Positions 8,217 through 14,633 of a stretch of 25,728 nt of DNA are shown here, piece by piece. The translations under genes and the position numbers were made by a program. The notes under the pieces were generated by a model. That model was given only the letters and a program-made list of their open reading frames with translations, was not told where the DNA came from and ran no database searches. Within the stretch, counting starts at the first letter, position 1; each line of letters begins with the position of its first letter. The stretch comes from an uncultured Christensenella sp. Lineage in GTDB: Bacteria; Bacillota; Clostridia; Christensenellales; UBA1242. The stretch lies in contig CAJUBT010000009.1 of NCBI GenBank assembly GCA_910584815.1, positions 26,963 to 52,690 of the forward strand. Direction: 5' to 3'.

Positions 8217-10013
8217 TTAGTTCTCCATTTTAGATTTTAATTCTTTTGCAATTTCACTTAATTCTCTAGCAATTTCTCGCCTTTTATCAAGGTCTTTTTC
8301 AGTTTTAAACCTTTCGGTTAATTCTTCTTGTTTTTGTTTTAAATTTATGCTGTTTAAAGTTGTTAAGCATTGATTAAAATAAGTTTCTGGTGCTTGAAAA
8401 GCCTCGAAGTTATAATCTATAATTTCCTTTATGTCTGGGTTTTCTTCTACATCAAAAACATCAAAAAGTGTGCTAACAGTGTATGGCTTATTGGCTTGGT
8501 AACAATTTTTAACATAATTAAAAAGGTTTTGATAGTTAGAATTTCTGAATTTTAGATTTTGAGTTGTTAAATTTTTTGCGTAGTCTCTTTTATGAACAAT
8601 GCTGGCAAGCACAAACTTTAATGCTTTTAAATGTCCGCCCTGGCGAGAAACTAAATTTTGTTCTTCTGAGGTTATAGTTTCCTGTATTGGCACAGAATTC
8701 TGCATTTTTTGTGCTAAATCTCTTCTTAAAATATCTACTGATATATTAACAAGTTTAGAAACTATTTTTAAATATATTTCTTTTTCGGTGTTACTTACTA
8801 GGTCGTTTATAACATTTAGAGCCTCTAAAACATATTTATTTTTTTGAAAATTGTCTTGCAAATTATATCTTTTGCCTAAGGTTATAAGTTTATATTCAAT
8901 TGCATCTATGGCAAGGTCTAAACATTTTTTAAGCTCCTCAGCCCCATACTTTTTTAAAAATTCATCTGGGTCTAGGTTGTCCCGCAATTTAACAACTTTT
9001 ACTTCTAAGCCATTATCCAATAACACATCTATTGCTTTATACATTGCATTTTGACCAGCGTTATCACCATCCAAACACAACAAAATTTTATCGGAAAACT
9101 TTCTAAGTTCTCTTGCGTGGTAAGTTGTGAAGGCAGTTCCCATACAAGCAACAGTGTTTTTAAAACCTGCTTTATACATTGCAATAACATCTATTGTACC
9201 TTCGCAAATAATTATGTTATGTATTTGTTGTTGCTTTTTTAACTCTCTTACAGAATTGAGGTTATAAACAATTCTACTTTTATCGAATATTAAAGATTGA
9301 GAAGAATTTTTATATTTTGCAAATGATGGGTTTGTTTCTAAGGTTCTTGCAGTAAAGCCAACTGGTTCACCATAAGTGTTTAAAATTGGAAAAATTAATC
9401 GGTTTCCAAAAAAATCATAGGCAGAATTTTGTTCGTTATAATCTATCAAGCCAGCTAATTTCATTATTTTTTTATCTATACCATTTTTTTGCAAGAAATT
9501 AACTAAACTATTCCAATCTGGGCTAAAACCAATGTTAAATTGCCCTATAATTTCACTGCCCAGCTGCCTGTTTTGAAGATATTGCCTTGCATTTTGTGCA
9601 TTAGTTGTGTTTAAATTTAAACTTTCTTTATAAAACTGCATTGCAAAGTTTGTTGCTTTTAAACATTCAGCTTTCAATTTTAAATTTTCAAGGTCTTTAG
9701 AAGTTTGTGCAAGTTCTGGAAGTTTCATTCCACAACCATCTGCTAATATTTTTACTGCTTCCACAAAAGTAACATTTTCATACTTTTCAATAAACTTAAT
9801 TACATCCCCACTTTCACCGCAACCAAAACAATGATAATATTGTTCGGCTTCGTTTAAGGCAAAGGAAGGGGTTTTTTCGTAATGGAACGGACAACAAGCC
9901 CAATAAGTTTTGCCTTTTTTGTTTAGTGTTAAGTGTTTTGAAATTACAGAAACAATGTTATTTTTTTGCTTAAGTTCTTCAATAAACCCAGTAGGATATC
10001 CTATGTTTTGCAA
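8217..10013 (-). CDS. dnaG: DNA primase DnaG
   Basis: Synthesises RNA primers at the replication fork with the replicative helicase. The N-terminal CHC2 zinc finger is intact (Cys41, His44, Cys62, Cys65 in CPFHYEKTPSF and YHCFGCG). The RNA polymerase core follows, with Toprim Glu271 in EGTIDV and Asp315/Asp317 in LDGDNAG. The helical C-terminal part (about 430-598) corresponds to the helicase-interaction region. At 598 residues it is normal length. The start is TTG, ten bases after SD AGGAG. It is the first gene of dnaG-rpoD-trmK. No clean promoter lies between the upstream terminator and the SD; a leftward TATAAT at 10068-10073 falls inside the terminator hairpin itself. Confidence 0.97.
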   Translation of the reverse strand: MQNIGYPTGFIEELKQKNNIVSVISKHLTLNKKGKTYWACCPFHYEKTPSFALNEAEQYYHCFGCGESGDVIKFIEKYENVTFVEAVKILADGCGMKLPELAQTSKDLENLKLKAECLKATNFAMQFYKESLNLNTTNAQNARQYLQNRQLGSEIIGQFNIGFSPDWNSLVNFLQKNGIDKKIMKLAGLIDYNEQNSAYDFFGNRLIFPILNTYGEPVGFTARTLETNPSFAKYKNSSQSLIFDKSRIVYNLNSVRELKKQQQIHNIIICEGTIDVIAMYKAGFKNTVACMGTAFTTYHARELRKFSDKILLCLDGDNAGQNAMYKAIDVLLDNGLEVKVVKLRDNLDPDEFLKKYGAEELKKCLDLAIDAIEYKLITLGKRYNLQDNFQKNKYVLEALNVINDLVSNTEKEIYLKIVSKLVNISVDILRRDLAQKMQNSVPIQETITSEEQNLVSRQGGHLKALKFVLASIVHKRDYAKNLTTQNLKFRNSNYQNLFNYVKNCYQANKPYTVSTLFDVFDVEENPDIKEIIDYNFEAFQAPETYFNQCLTTLNSINLKQKQEELTERFKTEKDLDKRREIARELSEIAKELKSKMEN

Positions 10014-10053
10014 TATTTATTTTCTCCTATTAATATAACCAGTAAACATTTGT

Positions 10054-10118
10054 AAAAAAACCAACTAATTATATACATTACTATATATACAATGTTAGTT
10101 GGCATTTTCCTTTTTTTA
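10054..10118 (-). terminator. Terminator after orphan gene, upstream of dnaG
   Basis: CCAACTAA (10061-10068) pairs with TTAGTTGG (10095-10102). Leftward the stem is followed by seven T (A-run 10054-10060); rightward a T-rich tract (10107-10118) makes it usable in both directions. It separates the orphan gene from dnaG. Confidence 0.8.
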
Positions 10119-10142
10119 TTTAAAAATTTTTAAAAAATATTT

Positions 10143-10712
10143 TTATTGTTCCATTCCTTGATTAATATCTATGTTAAAAGGAGGTAAAGTTGCACCATCT
10201 TGAGCAAGGTCGGTTACTTGAATATCTTGCATTGCAGATAAATTTTCCCCTTCGGTTTGAACTAATTGTTCTCTTAAAACATTAACATCTGTTTCCCCAA
10301 ATTTTTTAGTGAAAAAATTAACTACGAAATTTGGCAAACCAGATTGAGTTGGTCCATAGTATTTACCAGTAGAAGAATCTGGAAAAGTGCTTATTAAAAA
10401 GCCTCCATCAACGTTGCCTTCTTCATCTCTTCCAGCAATTAAACAATTTTCCCCTAATTGCATATTAACAATTAAACTTTGAGGGTTATTAGTAACTGCC
10501 TGAATTTCTTCTTCATCACTAATTCTATCTAAGTTGAATTTTTCTCCAACAATATTTTTAAAGCCATCAACAAAACCCGTTCTTCTTTCTTCTTTTGGAG
10601 TTTGAACTTTAGAAACTTCCATTAAAAATTTGTCGGTTTGTGAATATACATATAATGGCTCTTCGCCAGAAATTGAATAAACGGTTCTTTCATTATTAAT
10701 TAAATATCCCAT
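10143..10712 (-). CDS. Acidic hypothetical protein, monocistronic
   Basis: I do not recognise this 189-residue protein. It has no signal peptide, membrane segment or cysteine pair, and only one cysteine. It is acidic, with a mixed alpha/beta look: an N-terminal part with VYSISGEEPLYVYSQTDKF, a middle segment resembling beta strands (LIVNMQLGENCLIAG), an aromatic stretch (PNFVVNFFTKKFG) and a Gln/Asp-rich tail ending in a proline turn (TLPPFNIDINQ). Start confidence is high: SD AAGGAG is close upstream, and a near-consensus sigma-A promoter lies 34-62 bases upstream. A terminator follows. It is a separately expressed unit between fakA and dnaG, and the strong promoter suggests steady expression in growing cells. 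Confidence 0.75.
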   Translation of the reverse strand: MGYLINNERTVYSISGEEPLYVYSQTDKFLMEVSKVQTPKEERRTGFVDGFKNIVGEKFNLDRISDEEEIQAVTNNPQSLIVNMQLGENCLIAGRDEEGNVDGGFLISTFPDSSTGKYYGPTQSGLPNFVVNFFTKKFGETDVNVLREQLVQTEGENLSAMQDIQVTDLAQDGATLPPFNIDINQGMEQ

Positions 10713-10745
10713 ACAATAACTCCTTATTTTTTACAAAGCATAAAA

Positions 10746-10774
10746 ATAATACAATTTTTTACAGTAAAAGTCAA
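10746..10774 (-). promoter_or_regulatory. Sigma-A promoter of the orphan acidic protein
   Basis: Leftward: TTGACT (10769-10774), 17-base spacer, TATTAT (10746-10751) preceded by TTG. Only one mismatch to consensus in each box. Confidence 0.8.
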
Positions 10775-10989
10775 TATTCAAATTTAACAAAGTTAATAAT
10801 TTTGTTTTAATTTTAAAGCAAATTTAGAATTATAAATTATGTTAAAATTTTATAATTGGCACAATATTTTAAGTTTTTACTACTAAAAACACAGGTTAAT
10901 TTAAAAAATGATATGTTATAAACAAACTATAAAATTTTGTACCTAAACTTTATATTATAGAAAAAATTAATATTTTTTGTTACAAAAAT

Positions 10990-11024
10990 AAAAAAATGCA
11001 AGACATATTACCTTACATTTTTTT
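10990..11024 (-). terminator. Probable fakA-operon terminator
   Basis: A-run plus ATG (to 10998) and AAG (11000-11002) pair with CTT (11012-11014) and CAT plus T-run (11016-11024), with one C/A mismatch and a nine-base loop. It lies about 175 bases past the fakA stop and can work in both directions. Confidence 0.55.
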
Positions 11025-11153
11025 AAATTTTTTTATATAAGAATTCTTATTATTATAATTTTTAGTTTTATAACTCTAGTATGCAAAACAAATCAAGAAG
11101 TTTTATGTTTAAGTTTTATAATTTAAAATTTTAAAAATTTACTTATAGTATTG

Positions 11154-11169
11154 TAAACAAATTTGTTTA
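11154..11169. repeat. 16-bp perfect palindrome after fakA
   Basis: TAAACAAATTTGTTTA is its own reverse complement. It lies 30 bases beyond the fakA stop and could be an operator-like site or chance in AT-rich DNA. Confidence 0.35.
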
Positions 11170-11198
11170 ACACATTAATAAAATTTTAGTTAAAAAAT

Positions 11199-12842
11199 TT
11201 ATTCAATAGAAAGAATATAATAGTAAACTGGTTGGCCACCACTAACAGCATTGAATTCGCACTGTGGATACTTGCGTTGCAAGGTTTCTTGCAACTTAAT
11301 GGCATCTTCTTCATTTACTTCTTGACCGTAGAATAGGGTGACATTAACAGTATCTTCATCTATTAATTTTTCTACTAAGCCATCAACCGTTTCAGGTATT
11401 TCCTTCCCTTTTGCTAAAATTGTGCTATTATCAAGCCCAATAATTTCTCCAACGCTAACATCAAAGTCGTCTATATGGGTATCTCTAACGGCATATGTAA
11501 CATTACCTGTTTTAACGCTGCCCATAGAAGCAGTCATTGCTTCAACATTTTCCTCTATAGAAACTTCTGGGTTAAAAGCCAAACAAGCTGAAATTCCCTC
11601 TGGTACACTGCGAGTTGGAACAACAACAACATTTTTCTTGGTTAAAGCCCTTGCTTGTTCTGCAGCAAGAATAATATTTTTGTTATTTGGGAACACAAAA
11701 ACAGTTTCTGCGTTAACCTTTTCAACCGCTTCAACAATATCGCTGGCACTTGGGTTCATAGTTTGTCCGCCTTGAATAATGTAGTCTACAGTTAAATCTT
11801 TAAATAAAAGTGCAAAACCATCACCTGCAGCAATGGAAACCATTCCCATAGGTTTTGGAGGTTCTTTTTGGGTTTTCTCTTTAAGAAGTTGCCTGTTCTG
11901 TTCAAGCATATTCTCTATTTTAATATTTGTAATTTCACCAAGTTCTAAAGCATATCCTAAGGCTTTATGAGGCTCGTTTGTATGAACGTGAACTTTAACG
12001 AGGTGTAGGTCGCCAATGCAAATAACAGAGTCTCCAAGTTCAACAAGCCTTTCACGAAGTTTATCTATATCGCTTTGAGTGGTTTTTTTATGCATATTAA
12101 TAACCATATATTCGGTACAATAACCAAATTGAATTTCGGCAAGGTCTACCAAATTTGCGTGGAAATCTTTATCTTTTTCGTAGGTTGAAGCTGTATCGGT
12201 TGCTTCTGGGGTTGAAGTTAGAATATCTTCATTAGTTAAAGCCTTATAAAAACCACTAAAAATAACAATTAAACCCCTACCACCAGCATCTACAACACCT
12301 GCTTTTTTAAGAACAGGCAACATTTCTGGTGTTTGCATTAAAATTTCTTCACCTTTTTCAATTAAGGCTTGAAAAAAAGTTTCAAAATCTTGATGTTTTT
12401 TGCTAAGTGGTAATGCCTCTTCTGCCATAACACGCACAACAGTTAAAATTGTGCCTTCTTTTGGTTTTGTAACAGCTTTATAGGCAATGTCAGCCCCTTC
12501 TTTTAGGGCTTTTGCAAAATCTTTTGTTTTAAGTTCTGTGCATTGAACAATAACGGTGGACATTCCTTTTAAAATTTGGGATAAAATAACCCCTGAATTT
12601 CCTCTTGCCCCTCTTAAAGCACCTTTTGAAATTGCTTCTCCTAAGGAATCAAAATTATTATTTAAACATTCGTTTACTTCCTTAGTTGCAGATTTAAATG
12701 TTAAATTCATATTTGTTCCAGTGTCGCCATCTGGCACTGGGAATACATTTAAGGAATCTATATATTTTCTGTTTTCATCAAGCACGCTAGAAGCGGTTAA
12801 AACCATTTTTCTAAACATTGCTCCGCTTATAGTTTTAATCAA
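11199..12842 (-). CDS. fakA: FakA/YloV-type DAK domain kinase
   Basis: Cytosolic DhaL-domain protein of the FakA family. In Staphylococcus aureus FakA phosphorylates fatty acids presented by a FakB (DegV-type) protein. The N-terminal DhaL domain shows the Mg-ATP motif VFPVPDGDTGTNM (Asp38, Asp40, Asn44) and GARGNSGVILSQ. A linker and the C-terminal FakA-type domain follow (FPNNKNIILAA, VPTRSVPEGISA, LFYGQEV). I start it at the TTG at 12842, giving 547 residues, because GGAGG (complement of 12852-12856) lies nine bases upstream and homologues begin at the same LKTI(S/N)GA block. A further TTG six codons upstream precedes the SD and is not credible. It follows the Asp23-family gene, its usual partner. 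Confidence 0.92.
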   Translation of the reverse strand: MIKTISGAMFRKMVLTASSVLDENRKYIDSLNVFPVPDGDTGTNMNLTFKSATKEVNECLNNNFDSLGEAISKGALRGARGNSGVILSQILKGMSTVIVQCTELKTKDFAKALKEGADIAYKAVTKPKEGTILTVVRVMAEEALPLSKKHQDFETFFQALIEKGEEILMQTPEMLPVLKKAGVVDAGGRGLIVIFSGFYKALTNEDILTSTPEATDTASTYEKDKDFHANLVDLAEIQFGYCTEYMVINMHKKTTQSDIDKLRERLVELGDSVICIGDLHLVKVHVHTNEPHKALGYALELGEITNIKIENMLEQNRQLLKEKTQKEPPKPMGMVSIAAGDGFALLFKDLTVDYIIQGGQTMNPSASDIVEAVEKVNAETVFVFPNNKNIILAAEQARALTKKNVVVVPTRSVPEGISACLAFNPEVSIEENVEAMTASMGSVKTGNVTYAVRDTHIDDFDVSVGEIIGLDNSTILAKGKEIPETVDGLVEKLIDEDTVNVTLFYGQEVNEEDAIKLQETLQRKYPQCEFNAVSGGQPVYYYILSIE

Positions 12843-12875
12843 TTTATGTTTCCTCCGCAATAGGTATTAAATAAC

Positions 12876-12924
12876 GCTGTTACAAACTAAAAAAAGCCCT
12901 TTGTAACAGCTTAGAATTTTTTTT
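12876..12924 (+). terminator. Terminator-like hairpin facing rightward inside leftward operon
   Basis: GCTGTTACAAA (12876-12886) pairs perfectly with TTTGTAACAGC (12900-12910) around a 13-base loop. An eight-base T-run (12917-12924) follows only in the rightward direction, where no gene exists. Leftward it lies between the asp23 stop and the fakA SD and is not followed by T bases. Confidence 0.6.
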
Positions 12925-12944
12925 ATAAAATTTTTAATAAAAAA

Positions 12945-13295
12945 TTAAACCCTTACGCCTATTACTTTAATATTAACAGCATCTACTATCATACCTGTAA
13001 ACTTTTCAACGCCATATTTAACGGTGCTTTTAACACTTTCGGCAACTGCATTTATAGATACACCATATTTTAATATAACATTTAAATCTACTGTTATATG
13101 ATTACCTGTGCTGGTAATTTTAACGCCTCTTGTAAGGGATTGGTTTTTAAATAATTCGCTAAAACTTTCTTTTGCATTTCTTGCAACAAGGTCTACAACA
13201 CCATAACATTCTAGTGCGTTGAAACCCGCAACAACAGCAATGGCATTGTTATTTATTGTAATATCGCCAAAGGCATTTGAAGTTTTAACTGACAT
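12945..13295 (-). CDS. Asp23/Gls24 family protein (YloU type)
   Basis: This 116-residue Asp23/Gls24-domain protein has the family pattern: an N-terminal strand (FGDITINNNAIAVVAGFNALE), the central VDLNVILKYG strand and the helix ending VEKFTGM, then a C-terminal strand (VNIKVIGVRV). Asp23 proteins are linked to cell-envelope stress or membrane anchoring; the YloU branch sits next to fakA in most Bacillota, but its exact role is unknown. I choose the ATG at 13295 because AAGGA (complement of 13301-13305) lies just upstream and the family begins there. The longer reading frame back to 13337 adds 14 residues without homology or SD. It is first in the operon with fakA. Confidence 0.9.
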   Translation of the reverse strand: MSVKTSNAFGDITINNNAIAVVAGFNALECYGVVDLVARNAKESFSELFKNQSLTRGVKITSTGNHITVDLNVILKYGVSINAVAESVKSTVKYGVEKFTGMIVDAVNIKVIGVRV

Positions 13296-13362
13296 AACTT
13301 TCCTTTTATTTAGTGTGTTGTGCAATTTTAAAAGCATAGACTACTCTCACACTACGATTAAT

Positions 13363-13391
13363 ATAATACAACATTTTTGTTTTTAAAGCAA
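13363..13391 (-). promoter_or_regulatory. Sigma-A promoter of asp23-fakA
   Basis: Leftward: TTGCTT (13386-13391), 17-base spacer, TATTAT (13363-13368) preceded by TTG. The leader is about 60 bases. Confidence 0.7.
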
Positions 13392-13400
13392 GTAAAATAA

Positions 13401-13433
13401 AAAAGAAAATGTGACAAGTTTCACACTTCTTTT
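13401..13433 (-). terminator. Probable terminator of spoVM transcript
   Basis: AAAAGAA plus TGTGA (13401-13413, with two unpaired A) pairs with TCACA plus TTCTTTT (13421-13433, with one unpaired C) around a short loop. Leftward it runs into a T-rich tract, directly upstream of the asp23 promoter. Confidence 0.55.
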
Positions 13434-13603
13434 ATAAAATTAGTATTTGTTTTTTGTTTAAAAAAATTTTTTGTTACTTTAACCATTTTTTTGTAACATT
13501 TTTATTAAAAGATATATTTTTCTTTTGTAATTACTTTTTAATTTTACTTACATATTAATTAATTTTTTTAAAATAAAATGTTTAGTTTTTTTTTAATTTC
13601 AAC

Positions 13604-13699
13604 TTAATTAAAATTATCAAAACTTATGTAATGTTTTTTAAAACATAATTTAAATAAACTAGATAAACATTTTGGAACTTTAAAACAATAAATACGCAT
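13604..13699 (-). CDS. spoVM: SpoVM, spore morphogenetic peptide (predicted)
   Basis: This 31-codon ORF begins MRIYCFKVPKCLSSLFK. Bacillus subtilis SpoVM begins MKFYTIKLPKFLGGIVR. Met1, Tyr4, Lys7, Pro9, Lys10 and Leu12 are identical and most other positions are conservative (K2R, F3I, I6F, L8V, I15L, R17K). SpoVM is an amphipathic peptide that marks the curved forespore membrane and anchors SpoIVA for coat assembly; Pro9 is its known functional kink. An SD AAAGG lies nine bases before the ATG, and a sigma-E-like promoter sits just upstream. The place is right: in Bacillus spoVM lies between rpe-thiN and rpmB-yloU-yloV. Oddities are three cysteines, serines in place of the glycine pair at 13-14 and a longer C-terminal tail (31 against 26 residues). 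The call rests on motif plus synteny. Confidence 0.75.
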   Translation of the reverse strand: MRIYCFKVPKCLSSLFKLCFKKHYISFDNFN

Positions 13700-13720
13700 A
13701 TTTCCCTACCTTTTGTTAGT

Positions 13721-13750
13721 AAGGTATGTAAATAGATAAAAATTGGTTAC
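13721..13750 (-). promoter_or_regulatory. Candidate sigma-E promoter of spoVM
   Basis: Leftward: CATACCTT at 13721-13728 resembles the sigma-E -10 (CATACA-T). GTAACCA, about 15 bases upstream (to 13750), partly resembles the -35. The predicted start leaves a leader of roughly 15 bases that contains the SD. The -35 match is weak. Confidence 0.4.
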
Positions 13751-13916
13751 TTTATTGAAAACTTTTTTATATTTTGGGAAATAATATTTGGCTTTTATAT
13801 TTAACTAAATTGCTATATGTTGTTTGTTATTTTTAACACTTTTAATTATTTACTGAATTCTATTTTATAAAAATTTGAGAATATAATAATTTTTTTTAAA
13901 ATTCCATTATATAAAG

Positions 13917-14576
13917 TTACAGTGCCTTAACTTCATTTATAGTTTTAGAAAGATTACTACTTGAATATAAAAAATTCCCCATAACTACACTATTAACGCC
14001 AAGTTGTTTTAATTTAGGCAAGTTTTGATTATTTACGCCACCATCAACTTCTATAATTACTTCAATTTCTTGAGATTTTAAAAATGTTATTATTTGTTTT
14101 AGTCTATCAAAAGTTTCTGAAATAAAAGTTTGCCCACTTTTACCTGGAACTACACTCATAACCAGTAACATATCGCAAAAGTACAAAAAGGGCAAAATTT
14201 CGGTTACATTAGTGCTTGGATTAAAAGATAGGCCAGCAAAAGCACCAAATTTTCTTATGTTAAGTAGGTCTTTCAGCAACTTTTTTTTATTTTTATAAGC
14301 TTCATAGTGTATTGTTACAATATCTGCCCCATTTTTAATATATTTTTTTATTTTACCGCTTGGATTTGTAAGCATTAAATGAACATCCAACTTTTTTGTT
14401 GTAAGAGTGTTAATAGTTTTAAGCATTTTATGATTAAAGGTTACATTTTCAACAAACTTTCCATCCATTACATCGCAATGGATATAATCTACATTAGTTT
14501 TATCTAACTTCTTTATATAATTGGGTAAATCTTCTATTTTCGGGGGGTTTGTTGAAGCAGAAATTGATATTGACAT
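13917..14576 (-). CDS. rpe: Ribulose-phosphate 3-epimerase
   Basis: TIM-barrel metalloenzyme interconverting ribulose-5-phosphate and xylulose-5-phosphate in the pentose phosphate pathway. The catalytic and metal residues are present: His33 and Asp35 in IHCDVMDGKFVEN, His66 in DVHLM, and Asp178 in EVDGGV. At 219 residues the length is normal. It is divergent elsewhere: the phosphate loop usually reading PGFGGQ is PGKSGQ (144-149), the N-terminal block is ASTNPP rather than PSILSAD, and the late AGS motif is MGN. A sugar-phosphate epimerase with another substrate (for example allulose-6-phosphate) is possible, but synteny with spoVM, asp23 and rlmN favours rpe. SD AAGGAG is 13 bases from the ATG. 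Confidence 0.87.
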   Translation of the reverse strand: MSISISASTNPPKIEDLPNYIKKLDKTNVDYIHCDVMDGKFVENVTFNHKMLKTINTLTTKKLDVHLMLTNPSGKIKKYIKNGADIVTIHYEAYKNKKKLLKDLLNIRKFGAFAGLSFNPSTNVTEILPFLYFCDMLLVMSVVPGKSGQTFISETFDRLKQIITFLKSQEIEVIIEVDGGVNNQNLPKLKQLGVNSVVMGNFLYSSSNLSKTINEVKAL

Positions 14577-14633
14577 TTTTTTAATTATTCTCCTTAAAAA
14601 GATAATTCTTAATTTTTTAAAAAAATTATTACA

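Larger units (their letters stand above)
10713..11198. other. Intergenic region downstream of fakA
   Basis: It contains the orphan-gene promoter (10746-10774), a terminator hairpin (10990-11024), the palindrome ATAAGAATTCTTAT (11037-11050) and the palindrome TAAACAAATTTGTTTA (11154-11169). A 12-codon rightward reading frame starting at about 10908 has only a poor SD, and I do not call it. Confidence 0.55.
13296..13916. other. Gap between asp23 and rpe, containing spoVM
   Basis: It holds, in leftward order, a sigma-E-like promoter, spoVM (13604-13699), a weak hairpin (TGTTAC 13472-13477 with GTAACA 13493-13498), a terminator (13401-13433) and the asp23 promoter. The rpmB and thiN genes often found here are absent. 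The 166 bases from the putative promoter up to rpe show nothing I can name. Confidence 0.6.

Noticed and set aside
10856..10947. Rightward small RNA or 12-codon ORF starting near a TTGGCA box
   Set aside because: No acceptable -10 lies 16-18 bases after TTGGCA, and the ORF has a poor SD.
11338..11775. Rightward ORF of 145 codons opposite fakA
   Set aside because: It is an antisense shadow of a well-conserved gene, with no SD and a composition set by the opposite frame. The same applies to ORFs at 1283-1717, 1970-2242, 12556-12870, 20729-21052 and other short antisense frames.
12843..12860. Six-residue N-terminal extension of FakA from an upstream TTG
   Set aside because: The GGAGG SD lies inside this extension, so it cannot serve the upstream TTG; it is correctly placed for the TTG at 12842, where the family begins.
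13296..13337. 14-residue N-terminal extension of the Asp23-family protein
   Set aside because: No SD and no family similarity; AAGGA lies ideally for the ATG at 13295.
13472..13498. TGTTAC...GTAACA hairpin as a spoVM terminator
   Set aside because: The stem is six bases with a 15-base loop, and leftward it is followed first by A bases rather than T bases. The hairpin at 13401-13433 is better.
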